Shown: piece by piece, positions 22,474 through 33,860 of the stretch | Numbering within the stretch: the stretch's first letter is position 1 | How the letters are laid out: every line of letters begins with the position of its first letter | Translations under genes and position numbers: made by a program | The notes under the pieces: model-generated | Database searches by the model: none | The model's input: only the letters and a program-made list of their open reading frames with translations | Told to the model about the DNA's origin: nothing | Source of the DNA: Porites lutea | Taxonomy: Eukaryota; Cnidaria; Anthozoa; Scleractinia; Poritidae | Assembly: GCF_958299795.1 (NCBI RefSeq) | Contig: NC_133203.1 | Location: 29,907,569 to 29,971,568, forward strand | Length of the DNA stretch: 64,000 nucleotides | Reading direction: 5' to 3'

Positions 22474-22619
22474 TAGCCTGCGTAGCTGGCGGGATTAGCG
22501 TGGGACTGCTGTATTGTTTTGGCGAGAAGGGTGGGTATACAAGTCAATTTGAAGTCCCTCCCTCGCGGCTTCGCAAAAAAGTTTCCCGGGCACAAGAATC
22601 CCGCCAACTACGCAGGCAA
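22474..22619. mobile_element. TAG-start MITE with exact 9-bp duplication, just upstream of methyltransferase copy 2
   Basis: The ends TAGCCTGCGTAGCTGGCGGG and the complement of the right end (cccgccaactacgcaggc) are inverted over about 20 bases. GTGCTACCC flanks both sides (22465-22473, 22620-22628). Related ends are found at 24386-24772 and 33036. The 9-bp duplication suggests a Mutator-type origin. It follows a long C run at about 22410-22430. Confidence 0.75.
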
Positions 22620-22810
22620 GTGCTACCCCCACTACCCGAACGTGCACCTGAAACTGCCTGTCATAAAGCTCGTATTCTTTGTTGACTACTGGGGGAAGCC
22701 AAACACGTATGCTCTTTTCTTTGCTGGCCACCTAAAGCTCTTTTTCGTTATAGATCAGACCACTGGGGAAACTAATCACAATAATCTTAGTCCATATTTC
22801 TCCTTTCAGA

Positions 22811-25074
22811 ATGGCCACCTCAGCTTACGAAGCCTCCTACAAAAAGTACTTTGGAGATAGATTTGATAAAATCACCAAAAACTCTTCAGATGAAGAAGTT
22901 CGCAATCTTTATGATAAGTGGGCAGCCGATTATGACAAGGTATCAATAATAATAGCTTGTTAAATCAGGTTGGCTTGTTTTCTAGGGCGTCAAACGAGAG
23001 CCTAGTCTCCCTCGCAGCCGTTTTTTGGATGTCACGCAACGCTCCCATCCAATAAACGGCTGCGAGGGAGACTAACGAGAGCCTTGCACGTCCCGTGTTT
23101 ATGCAACTTTCTTGAAGCATTCCCTTTAACAATAATTCAAGTTATCTATATAGAGTGTACTTTATGTCACAACCAATCTCTTTCTAGATTTCCAATAAGA
23201 TTCGTCTATATTCACCTTCCCCCAACATGTAGGCGGAAAACGACGGAAAAAAAAAACATACCCCTCGTATTGTGCCCTCTCTGGCATGGTTGTCGTGCCG
23301 GAACAAAAGCAAGAGATTATTCGCTCTTGGTAAAAGCTATCCGTTATAGCGTGAATATTACCTTAGAGAACACAAACTTCAATGTTCATTTAACTAATGA
23401 TGGAAGTTTTCTTCTTTTAATGGTATGCCCATGCAGGAAAATGCTGCCGCTGGCGGGTGCTTCAATAAACCAGTCGCTGAATGCTTGGACTCCGCCGTGC
23501 ATCAAGTCTTTCCCAACGCACCGAAAGATCAGCTGAAAATCCTCGATGCTGGAGCTGGGACAGGGCTGACAGGATTCGAACTTCATAAACTCGGCTACAC
23601 TAATATTGACGCTCTAGATATCTCGCAAGGGATGCTGAATGTAGCTAAGGAGAAAGGCGTGTACAGGAGATATGTCTGCTGTTCTCTGACGGAAAAGAAG
23701 ATTGATGAGTTTGAAACAGGCGAATTTGATGCTCTGATTGCCACTGGTGTCCTAGTGAAAGCTCATGTTCGTCCAGCGGCATTTGTAGAAATGATTGGGA
23801 TGGTGAAGGCAGGTGAGTCTTGATCCAGAACCACCCACCGTAAACAGTTGTCCCTTGCCAACGGAAGAAATCAATACCGCAGATTGTTTTCGATTGGTTT
23901 TGTCTATGTCTTAGTCTGAATATTTGTACACTAGCAGAATCGACAGAAAGAGACTGAATAGAGAGGTTAACCATCACGTTTACTTCAAACGGCAAACGCG
24001 AATTTACATCACGTGACCAATTTCCCCTTTACTTGTCGTTTACTTTTTATTATTTCTAGAAATAAATTAGTAGTTTCACGTAATTTTTTATCCATAAGAA
24101 TTGTCTTAAACTGTTTTTATCTGCTCATTTTAATTCTATTTTGAAAAATTCTCAATTTTAATCTGACTTTTGCCGTTTGCCGTACCTCCGTGAAGCTTAA
24201 ACTCTCTATTGTCGACATGCGCTGGAACGCTAGCTATCTACCTAATTCTCCTCACGTGATTGTAGTTCAGCGAGTAGAAAATATTCTATCAGACATTTAC
24301 ACCTTTTAATCCGTTTTAGAGGCTACTAACAAAAAGATTAACTTTTTGACAAACTCTCATCTCAGGATCTCAGGTGTAATTCTAGCTAGCCTGTTGACAA
24401 GCTCTGTGGACACCAACCGGAAGGACCTGTCGCCAGGGTAACTAGCAGTTTTTTTGGAGAGTGCGCGCGTGAAGGAGCGGAGAATAGAGAACAGACGCGA
24501 GGGAGCTTAAGCAAAGACGTTTTTGAACTATGCACGTCAACCGGAACTGGATGTTTTTCCTTGGACAATGGCTTTGCCCAAATTTTCGGGCAAGTCGTGC
24601 GAAAGAGTAAAGATTACACCTAGTTATACAACGCTGGTGGTGTCAAGGCGAAAAGGCCTAACTTCCGGTTTGGGTGCGTCGCTCAAAAAAACGTTTGCAG
24701 AAGCTCCCCAATCGCAGCTTCTACGCTCGTCCACGCGCGTGCTGCCCCAAGAACTGCCAACTACGCAGGCTATATTGCCTGTCTTTCCAATCTCCTTTAA
24801 ATATGCTCCTGACTATGAGCCAAGTTGCAAAATATAAAATACAAATTGTTATTTTATACCAAGTCAAACGTTATTTTTATCGTTGATAGGTGGCCTCGTC
24901 TGCTTTACCCTTCGATTAAGTGAAGTAGATGACTACCAACCGAAGATGACGGAGCTAGAGGAAGCTGGAATATGGGAAAAACTCTGCCACAAGAAGATCC
25001 CTCATTTTGACAAACCTGACATGCCCAGTCACCTCTTCGGCTTCGTGTATCAAGTTTTAAAGAATAAACTTTAA
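22811..25074 (+). CDS. METTL27-like SAM-dependent methyltransferase, copy 2
   Basis: Coding exons 22811-22939, 23437-23812 and 24890-25074 give 229 aa. The splice phases are the same as in copy 1. The acceptor (tttcag|A) lies two bases before the ATG, so a 5' untranslated exon must lie upstream; it was not located. The glycine loop ILDAGAGTG, the acidic DALDIS, and GGLVCFTLR are all intact. Relative to copies 1, 4 and 5 it lacks one residue after KGV (KGVYRR against KGVPYKR), a 3-base loss shared with copy 3. The C-terminus ends VLKNKL because the usual stop has moved three codons downstream. Intron 1 holds a foldback element and intron 2 holds two further repeats. Substrate unknown. Confidence 0.9.
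23003..23074. mobile_element. TAG...CTA foldback in intron 1 of methyltransferase copy 2
   Basis: It starts TAGTCTCCCTCGCAGCCG and ends with its complement, with about 25 bases between the arms. The 9-mer ACGAGAGCC flanks both sides exactly (22994-23002, 23075-23083). Same family as 13183 and 26028. Confidence 0.75.
23955..24208. mobile_element. MITE, copy B of the 'ttaagattcacgtttac' family, in intron 2 of copy 2
   Basis: It is collinear with the element at 5007-5255 over its whole length, including 'cacgtgaccaa', 'gtttactttttatt', 'gtttttatctgct' and 'ttgccgtttgcc'. The outer ends 'atagagag.ttaa' and 'ttaa.ctctctat' are inverted. Confidence 0.65.
24386..24772. repeat. Diverged repeat with TAGCCTG / CAGGCTA ends
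   Basis: It runs from 'tagcctgttgac' to 'ccaactacgcaggcta'. The right end matches the right end of the element at 22474-22619. 'ggagcttaagca' and 'aaccggaa' phrases inside are of interspersed-repeat type; the first recurs at about 29562. No matching flanks were found. It lies in intron 2 of methyltransferase copy 2. Confidence 0.4.
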
Positions 25075-25639
25075 AAGATTAAGTATAATCAACTGAGTTG
25101 ATACAGAGCTGTTACAATTAAGGTTTTATTAGGAGCTACTATCATGAGTAATCAAAAGAATTCTAAAGTTGTTTCTTACGCCACGTGGCTTTGGTACGGA
25201 TTATATTATCCTTCCTTAGTACAACACAACTCATGTACATTGACTTGTGTGACTTCTCATTATCACAGCAAGTGTGGCTATAATTCCGTAATAAATGAAG
25301 AGGTATGGAAAATCTTTGGAATTGGAAGATTTTAAGGCGTCACCGCATAGTTGGTCGCTTATGGGAGGTGGTAGCTTACGAGAGGTGGTCACACATGGAT
25401 GTTCGACTTAGATGTTATTATAAATACCCTATGGTATTGCATAGGGCTGCAATGGGAACAATGTAAAGTCGTTTTGCACTACCACTCCGCAGTTTTTCAA
25501 GCGAATATGCCCGAGAAAAGAAAATAGCCAGGCGTGTTTCAAAACGCTTGAAAGCCTTGCTTAGGATTTCTACGATGGTTCATGTAAGACAGACTGCGTC
25601 TTTCTGGTTCAATTTTTCACGTTTTATCAGGAGCTCATG

Positions 25640-26010
25640 GTTTCAGGTTCTGAACATCCTCACCCGCCGAGGGACGGGAGGTACTCAACAAAAAGTTTTT
25701 TACAGAGAGTCTCAGCTCCGTGATCCCCGAGGTCCATACCCTTACTTATTTATACACCATTTTCTGACAGAAATTGTCATATGCAATCGTCTGCCATACT
25801 TTCAGTCCATTGAAATGTGGTACCTCCTTTACATACCTACTAATTGGAAGTCTCCTCATCGACACTTTCTCCCATGGGGAGCTACTCAGAGAATTCTTAT
25901 ACTGGCTGAGGCTCCGCCCCGAGGTCTACCCCTTTATTGAATTTTTATACTATACCATTTCTGACAAGAAAAGGTCCCCTTTTCTTAACGCTCTCTTGAA
26001 ATATGCTACT
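25640..26010. repeat. Interspersed repeat with 'gaggtactcaacaaa' start
   Basis: It shares an ordered set of phrases with 32860-33030: 'ggtactcaacaaa', 'ccgaggtc', 'ccattt(tc)tgacag' and 'ccattga'. It is non-coding and diverged. Confidence 0.45.
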
Positions 26011-26027
26011 TTATTCCTACCCTATCG

Positions 26028-26125
26028 TAGTCTCCCTCCCGGCCGTTTTTTGGATGTCACGCAACGTTCCTCCAACGTTGCGTTGCAATTGCGTGACATC
26101 CAAAAAACGGCTACGAAGGAGAATA
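26028..26125. mobile_element. TAG-start foldback between methyltransferase copies 2 and 3
   Basis: TAGTCTCCCTCCCGGCCG on the left and its near complement on the right enclose 'ttttttggatgtcacgcaac' and its inverse, so it is almost fully palindromic. The flanks ACCCTATCG and GGGCTATCG agree at 6 of 9 positions, so this copy is older or the edge has changed. Confidence 0.65.
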
Positions 26126-28755
26126 GGGCTATCGTAACTAAATCGAAAAATTTCAGTGTTTATTAACGGTGTTTGTATTTCATTTTTGAAAACAATACTT
26201 CCTACACACACTTACTCTTGGTTGGAGGTCTTCTTGTCTTCTTGTGCTCCTGTCATAGGTCTTTAAAAAAACCTAGACGACGAAATTCTCTGCCCGTCAT
26301 ATACTGTGGGATCCCTTTTATACTGATCTGAGGCCAGGTAAATATAAACCCTCCTGGGTGGAGCTTCCGCGCACCCCCCCCCCCCCTTCCCCCATGGCCA
26401 GCCGAGATATTGAAAAAAAAAAGACAGAAAAAAACAATGTGAAAAACAATACACGTTGTTCTGATCAACTTTGCGATAGTCAGTTAAACTTCTCGATTTT
26501 GCTGATCAGAACAACGCGGAGTTTCGGCTGGCCGTACCAGCCTTCTTCAGGTTTACCGAATTTATAGATGGAGAATGTCGCAATAAAAATTGAACCCTGG
26601 TGGGGGGGACCCGTCCGTTTTCGAGTAGATGCCCCTGAACAGCGAGATGTAAAGCGAAACGAATAAGGATCATAAAATATACCGGGGTTCCCTAATTTAA
26701 ACCGGGTAGAGATGAAATTCAGGGTTTGGAGACCTCGGTTGCGCATCGCTATCTCTATTGCCCCCTCTCCCCTGTTGGGTTAGGGTTGGAAATGGGCACC
26801 CTACATTGAAGTGTCTCAATATTGTTTTCAAGTTATATTCATACTGGCACGCTGGAAGTATCGAGAAAGTAAATTACCAAGCTGTCAGCAATGAACCTAA
26901 ATTAAATTATATTGCAAAATCGCACAGCATAGAGGTATGCACCAGACATATCATTTCATTCAGTAAATTCACTATGGACTTTGTGTTCAGGGTTGTCAGG
27001 AAATCTCCTTTGGCACGTCATTTACTACCAAAAATCACGCAATATCTAGTCACGCTTTGATTGAAAATTCATTTTTTTGTCGATTTCGGAATTGTATTTT
27101 AACGTCTGTGGTTTATTAGAAACAAAATACTTATGTCACATTTATGTCGTAGCGCTGCGTTTTTTTTTTTATCGTGATACTCAGCGGTAGCATTTGTGGA
27201 GGAGAGGGTTTCTTGCGAATGAAAAATTTCGACCGTGGAAATGTGTTGGATTTGATTTCGTTTTGTTCGTTATTGTTTTCCTTTTCCACCCGCCGATAGG
27301 GACGAAACGTCCATAGCGGGGCGGCTAGACAGAAATTTGTTTATGATTTTGTATTATTTTATGTTGCCTCTATCACCCCTCCCTCTAAGCACCAGAAAGA
27401 CCACACGTGCAAATAAAAATAGCACGTTTACGCAATCGGCGGTTATATATTCAGAGCACCAGATCCGAAAAACAATTACATACTCGCCGATCGACATAGG
27501 CTGAAATCGTCCAGAAAAGCGGGGAAACGTCGATTAAACTCGAGGATACATCAGTGCAAGACAGTAAGTTGAATTATATACTCTGAAGTGTTAGCTTTGA
27601 CGTTTTTCATAAATATTAAAGCTTTATTCTCGTCCTTTTGATACAATAATATTCAAACCTGTTATGTTGTAGCACAGTTGTAGGCCCAAATTCAAGTTTT
27701 TTTCCCCGAATTTCATTATCTCGGAGAAATGTGAAATGTAGAATCAAGTCAACAAGCCTAAAAGTGCTCAGTAGCTTGAAAACTAGAGTTTAGTCCTTTC
27801 CGATTCTTGTGTACTGTAGAAACATAACTTCCTCGAGCCTCTAGCGATTATTTTTCGTGATTAATTTACAGTCGTAGCTTTCTGTGTACCGGTTAATAGA
27901 TTTATCGTAAGCCAAGTACAAATAACTATTCAAATTTGGGTAGAAAAAAAATTGTTTTCTGCGATGTGCTTTGCACCTGAAAGGACCTTGGAGCTTGCCA
28001 AGCGGAAAATTACTTGAATTGCACGTGCTGTGATTTTACTTCATTCTCGTAATTTTACGACAGTAGAATTCTATGTTTATGCAATCCCTTTCACTTTCAT
28101 GTGATATTATCATACATAAGAATTCAATCTCTGTCTGTGCCAATCTGCAAGCTTTAGCTGCGGTCTCTACGTAAGGTATTTATAATCTTAACATTGCTGG
28201 TTTCTCGACTTTTTTTTGCTATGCAAATCACGTTTTTGATGACAACCGAGTGGTCTAGAGACAAAGACATTTTGAAGTCTTTGGATGGGGTTTAATTGAA
28301 AGCTGAGAATTAACCAAAATTTTATTTGTCCTCCCAGGGATTCTTTTTCTTCTTTCGTGGTTGTTTTTGCTGTTTTCTTGGGTTTTATTTTTTCTTAAGA
28401 TCTAAAAACATAGCTGACGGTTGACACCCGGGAGTTCGAAGACATAATCTGTCACGCACCCGGCATTGCGTGACAGAAAGAGGGGCTCCCCGAGAATGGC
28501 TAACAACGGCTAGAAAGTTGTCTCTGTATTTATAAGCCGGAGGAGGATAACTTGGGATGTGTAAGGACGAGGTTTAAACAACCTTACATAAGGCAATGTT
28601 TGCTTTTATGAGAAATTACAATGTGTGATTTCATTCTAGAAATTAAGCTCATTTCAAAACAGCTTGTGTCTTAAGCAATTTCACAATAGCTATTTTGCAA
28701 CCTGATTTCAGGGAACCATCCATAATTAGTCCTTTTGTCTTTTCAATCTTTCAGA
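26126..28755. other. Intergenic between methyltransferase copies 2 and 3
   Basis: A C-run and A-rich stretch lie at 26375-26435. A hairpin with arms cgttgttctgatca/tgatcagaacaacg spans 26453-26518. A short palindrome tctgtcacgca...tgcgtgacaga lies near 28449-28478. A candidate first exon ends at 27563. No other gene was seen. Confidence 0.35.
27399..27563 (+). promoter_or_regulatory. Candidate promoter and 5' exon of methyltransferase copy 3
   Basis: CACACGTGCAAATAAAAAT at 27402 (E-box plus A/T-rich stretch) precedes 'ttatatattcagagc' near 27445. A strong donor (gcaagaca|gtaagttg, GT at 27564) lies about 100 bases further. The acceptor directly before the ATG of copy 3 implies such an upstream exon. 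Predicted only. Confidence 0.35.
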
Positions 28756-30652
28756 ATGGCCACCTCAACTTACGAAGCGTCGTACAAGAAATATTTTGGC
28801 GACAGATTCGACAACATCACCAAAAACTCTTCAGATGAAGAAGTTCGCAATCTTTATGATAAGTGGGCAGCCGATTATGATAAGGTATCAATAATCTCCT
28901 TAAGCTACAACCACGATAAAAACTCTTGGGACAACTTACTCACTTTCCTCACCCCTCCCCCGCCTCCGGTGAAGTATAATGTATCGGGAGGCATTGCATA
29001 AAAGTTGCTCTTTGCTTTTTTTTTGTTTTATCTCTGGGGCATGATTTTGCAGAACACAAATTGAACTGTACAATCATGATGACTGTTTTTTACATGATCC
29101 ATTCAGGAAACATCGAGAGCGGGCTTGAGCTTCAACAAGCCTCTGGCCGAATGCTTGGACGCCGCTGCAAGGCAAGTCTTTCCTGAAACTCCGAAAGATC
29201 AGTTTAAAATCCTCGATGCTGGAGCTGGGACAGGCCTAACAGGAGTTGAGCTTTATAAACTCGGCTACACGAATATCGAAGCTTTGGATATCTCACAAGA
29301 GATGCTGAACGTAGCTGAAAAGAAAGGCGTGTACAAAAGATTTGTTTGCACTCCTCTGACAGAACAAAGGATTGCAGAGTTCGAGACCGGCGAATTTGAT
29401 GCTCTGATTTCTGCAGGTGTCCTGGTAAAAGCTCACGTTCGTCCAGCGGCCTTTGTGGAGATGATTAGGATGGTGAAAACTGGTGAGTCTTGTCTAAGTT
29501 TCATTTTGTTTTCGTGGTGAGAGAGAGAGAGAGAGAGCGTAGCTGGAGTGCTGCTATAACGGAGCTTAAGCATTGACGACAGCTACGGTGGCGAAAACGT
29601 CTCTTTTAAAACGAAACCGTTTTTCTTCAAATTTTGCGGCATTCAGTCCAATTTGCTGAAAATGTCGAATGTATACAAATATCCGATTTCTTAGGGACTG
29701 TACTCAAGTTTAAGTGAAAGACAATTTCGTCGTGACTTCACAAAACGTGATTGATGGCAAAGAAATTTACAAATGAAGTGTGCCACACGTGCAAAATTGA
29801 TGTTCTGGAACCGGTTCCTGAGAGGCCGATAAGCACTAATCCAGGATTATAAATTTGTTTTGTTTTTGTATTTTACCTTCCAATGTATTTTATTTGTGTT
29901 ATGATATCATTATGATATCCCAGAGTAAAGGCTTAACAGTATTTTGTAAGCTGAAGTTGTATTTATTAGACAAGAAAACCTTGCTGAAAATTTGGCTTAA
30001 TCCTGGGCTAAACTTAACCATCTTTCGAGGAGCTGTGAGTTAAGAAGTTGTAAAGTTAAGAACAAATATACCGCAACGTGACAATGTACAGCGTTACATA
30101 GTCACTTAGCCTGGTTTAGGTAATTATATTGCAAAATATTATTGACCAACTTTAGTCTCAAGTACTTTAAGTATCTTGTACGTTATCACCCCAATAGACC
30201 TCTTAATTTGTTTTCCCAATAGAGGTCCCAGGGGAATTTAACCATTTGTCTTTTCATAATTTATGCGTCGATATGCACGTGAATGAGACGAAAATTAATT
30301 TGAAAGAAACAGTTCCCTAGAGTATGATCACATGACCTGTATTGGGAAAACAAAACGTACAAGCTTTGCCGCAGCGGGAAGCTCTGTTCACAGGCCTTAC
30401 TTTTACGCAAGATCGTGGTCACTTGACATCCTCAGGGTTTAGCCTAGTCTAACTGTGATTAATTCATTTATAGGTGGCCTTGTCATCTTTACACTTCGGT
30501 ATAATGAAGTAGATGAATACCAACCAAAGATGACGGAGCTAGAGGAAGCTGGAATATGGGAAAAACTCTGCGGCAAGAAAATTTCTTATTTTGAGAATAA
30601 AGACATGCCCGGTGACGGCGTCGGCTTCGTTTACAAAGTTCTAAAGAAGTGA
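28756..30652 (+). CDS. METTL27-like SAM-dependent methyltransferase, copy 3
   Basis: Coding exons 28756-28884, 29107-29482 and 30474-30652 give 227 aa. Exon 1 is nearly identical in protein to copy 2 (two differences in 43 residues). ILDAGAGTG, EALDIS and FDALISAGVLVKAHVRPAAF are intact, as are GGLVIFTLR and LEEAGIWEKL. It shares with copy 2 the loss of one residue after KGV, making these two sister copies. Intron 1 is the shortest of the array (222 bases). A GA microsatellite begins intron 2 (29518-29537). No AATAAA was seen close to the stop. Substrate unknown. Confidence 0.9.
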
Positions 30653-30744
30653 TTATTTCCAGAATTTAGTTTCACGTAGGAAATACGAAAGGCTCGCGAT
30701 AAACTTGTGCATGTCCTTTAGTTCTATCGACTTCTACCTCACAG

Positions 30745-31241
30745 CAGGGGCGTAGCTACTTGTGCGCACGGTACGCACGCGCGTACCTGAAAAAGACGAG
30801 GGTGAAAATACAGTACAAAAAAGCAACATTGATAATTATAAAAGATGAATTTTAAAAAAGTACGGTTTGCCTCAATTTATTCAACTCTGCTTATTCTTTT
30901 TTTTTTTATCGCAAACAACGTGCAGATAGCAAGCTGGGATGGTATAACGCGTGAAAGCGTTGTTTTTACTTCGGCCGGTCTTCGCAGTTCCGGACTTAAT
31001 AGTTAATAAAGGTAGACATTATAGTCTGAGATATTGGCTTAATCAATGATGAGCGTTTGAGGTGTTGCAACTTACGTTATTTCCAATTCGTATACAGTAA
31101 AAAACGCTTAGGCCTACAACGTAGCGTCACCTTTGATCAAGGAACCGAAAAAGATTTGGGACTTGGGGTTTAGGGGGTGGGGGCCGGGTTTGGATTTGGA
31201 AATTTGTGCGTACCTCTGGAAAAATCCTGGCTACGCCCCTG
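30745..31241. mobile_element. Non-autonomous hAT-like element with CAGGGGCGTAGCTA ends
   Basis: CAGGGGCGTAGCTAC on the left and TGGCTACGCCCCTG on the right are inverted; the CAGGGGCG start is typical of hAT-type elements. Phrases 'gtgcgcacggtacgcacgcgcgtacct' and 'tgtgcgtacct' recur near the two ends. There is no transposase frame. A clean 8-bp duplication was not seen. Confidence 0.6.
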
Positions 31242-31384
31242 CACAGGAACTGCACTTACTTTCGCCTTTGATTCTTTTACCCCATACAAACAATAAAAAG
31301 TATGAAAACTACTGGTGAAGTAGAGTGATTTATTTTTGCGTTTATTGTTGTTACAATCTGCAATGTTCATGGTGCCGTAACGAC

Positions 31385-31840
31385 GGCGGCGGCAACGAGG
31401 ACGTTAAAAAAGTAATAGGTTGATTACGCAAAACGACCACGCTTTTTTGTACATTTCTTTACCGTCCTTGCACGGCTACGACGTGAAAATGCGTAATTGC
31501 AAGTTTTGTGGAGGACGTAAAGGTGATGTTACACGGGACGATTTGCAAGGACGATTTTTAGCTCAACACATCATTCCAACATTGTTGCGACATTGTTTCG
31601 AACGAGAGAGCATTCTCTCTTGTTTCGAATGATTGCAAGATTGTGCCAACATTACAACGCTGTGTTGCGCCGAATATTGTCGTTGCGTATCGTCCCGTGT
31701 AACATCAGCTTAAACGGCGACGACGAAATTTCTTTCTCTCTCTCTAAACTTGAGTGCCCTCCTCGAGAAGTCAAAACCAGGGAAATTCGTCTACATTTGC
31801 AAATAGCAAATTGGAATAAACGTGACAGAGTTTGAAAACA
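31385..31840. repeat. Repeat with 'gacggcggcggcaacga' start, interrupted by a second MITE
   Basis: The outer phrases (gacggcggcggcaacgaggacg, aaaatgcgtaa, then aaacggcgacgacgaaatttc) read as one interspersed repeat split by the element at 31524-31707. Confidence 0.4.
31524..31707. mobile_element. MITE with TGATGTTACACGGGACGAT ends, nested in another repeat
   Basis: TGATGTTACACGGGACGAT is perfectly inverted at 31689-31707. Inside, 'caacattgttgcgacattgttt' and 'aacaatg/cattgtt' type motifs repeat. It is 184 bp and non-coding. Confidence 0.7.
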
Positions 31841-32040
31841 CGGAAATTCATTTTTAAATTGACATTTTCGCGGCGTTGCCTTCGTTGATGCTAACGCTCC
31901 CTACTATGTGCTTTCTGGGTGGTTTCCACTATCTTTACTTCTATTTGAAATACTCGCCAAAATCGCGAAATTAACTACCACTAAGGTAGACCCTTTTCAG
32001 TCTGTCGAGTTGGGGTGTCAGCCACGCAGGGTCAGAGTCT

Positions 32041-32152
32041 ATCTTTTTTTTTTTTTAAAGAATGCTGTTTTAGGGTTACGTTTAGCGTTGATTCTAACCC
32101 TAACCCTAACATAACCCTCACCCTAAAACAGCATTCTTAAAAAAAAAAAGAT
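32041..32152. mobile_element. Palindromic element with CCCTAA telomere-like loop
   Basis: The arms 'aagaatgctgttttagggt' and 'accctaaaacagcattctt' are exact inverses, each ending in a T or A run. The centre near 32096-32112 carries three tandem CCCTAA units. Confidence 0.65.
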
Positions 32153-32504
32153 AAACCCCGACCCCGCGTTTTGCTGGGTTCCCTTTTTAGGCAAGAGTAG
32201 TCAGTTACTTCGTTTCCCATCGAGAATTAAGTAAGTTTTAATCTAAGGTCATCACCAACCTTACCTAGTGAAGGCTTCCAGTTCACAAAAACTCTCCCTG
32301 TTCAAAATAAATAGTGAAGTTGTATGTCCTTGAACCATATCCTGTTCGGCGGCACATGGGAACCTCTCTCACTAGGAGATTCGAAGGAACTGCTATGTCC
32401 AACAAAGCTTCAATTCATGGTGAACGAGTGGTGAACGAGGGGTGAACGTACCAAAACATTTTCTCATTTTTATTTATTTATTTATTTATTTATCTTTTTA
32501 TGGT

Positions 32505-33260
32505 TTAATTTGGGTTCAGTTTTCGGTCCACAGATGTTTTGGATTGCATTGAAAGCCGCAGGAATATTTCTGGGTTTTGAATTTTGCTCATCATTCCTGT
32601 CCCTTTAAATCCGTCTCTTCCCCCCCCCCCCCCCTCCCCTTCACCCCCGGTTGGGGATACGGGAAAAGGATTTCATTTCGACCTTTTTTCTTATACAGTA
32701 AGCTTTCCGTCCTGAACACTCTTAAGTGAGATCTTTATGTTCTCTTGGTGAGACTAAAATCTGTAATTTACACCCGAACCCTAGCTAAAAGACCTAAAAG
32801 ATCGTCAAGATCGAGCGCTCACCGTCATTGAAGGCCATTTTCCCAGACTAAGAATACGCCCTTCCCCGGCCGGTTGGTACTCAACAAAGGTTTATACGGG
32901 TAGGTTCCGTCTCGAGGTCCAGCTCCTTTTGATCCCTTTTATGTACCATTTTTGACAGAAAGGTACCGAGGTACGCCTTTCGTATATCTTCCATTGACGA
33001 ATGGTAGCCCTTTCTTCACACCTGGTGACCAAAATTAGCCTGCGTAGCTGGCGGTATTAATTGTCTGGGTGCGCGATTAAAGTTTTAGCGGCGGAGCCGT
33101 GATTCAAAAAACGGGGAATGGGGAAATGGGCAAAGTGTATACCCGTTTCAAACCAAAACGGGGCAAAAACCCCACCCGATGGGGCGACACATACCTATAT
33201 GGCTTATAAAAGGGTGTACCCCCGGAACCCCAATCCACTGGGGGCGCCTCCCCCCGGGCC
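32505..33260. repeat. Mosaic of three interspersed-repeat fragments
   Basis: Bases 32505-32615 resemble the right part of the element at 20515-20854. Bases 32860-33030 match the repeat at 25640-26010. Bases 33036-33260 start 'tagcctgcgtagctggcgg', like the left end of 22474-22619, then pass into the 'aaaacggggcaaaaaccccacc' family seen at 4028-4470. No gene was seen. Confidence 0.45.
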
Positions 33261-33554
33261 TGCGTCGCAGGTTTTGAATGTCACGTCCTGATAAGAAGGT
33301 GTTTGCTTACCGTAAATTCAAGACAATCGAATCCCGTTGTTATTTTAAAAAAATAATATCTGGCCTCGAAAGTGGTTGTAGTTTGACAAATTTGAGCGCT
33401 GGTCAAGACTGGTATGGTTGATTAGGAGAAGTTTTCGCAAAGACGGAAACAGAAGACACCTTACAATATTCACAAAATGGTCCCTCACGGGAAGTGGGCG
33501 TTCACGAAATTAAAGAGGTCGAAGGGAGAGAAACGTGACTGAAAAAAATCTGTA

Positions 33555-33641
33555 GCCAATCCCGGGGGGGTACTGCCATATTTGGGCTATATAGGTATGT
33601 GCCGCTGTGAAGGGTATGGTTTTCAAGCAGTTTACTCTAGG

Positions 33642-33680
<39 letters not shown>

Positions 33681-33860
33681 GTATCATTTTTTAGAAAACT
33701 GATCAGCTGGTTGAAGATTTTATCTAGACTAGGGAAACAGCTACTCTAGGATAGGGGGATTTTGGGAGTTTACTCTAGTATAGGGTAGCAAAATTCAGCT
33801 GAACTAGCTCTGGTATAGGTTAAGGGTTCCAGGGTCCCAGCGGCACATCCCCACCCAGTA
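33555..33860 (+). repeat. Uninterrupted relative of the repeat at 431-1085
   Basis: It runs from 'cccggggggg' through 'tatttgggctatataggtatg' and several 'actctaggataggg' phrases to 'ccagcggcacatccccaccc'. It contains 'tatggttttcaagcag', which is the empty-site form of the insertion point at 688-1019. A diverged copy may lie at 46540-46680. Confidence 0.6.
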
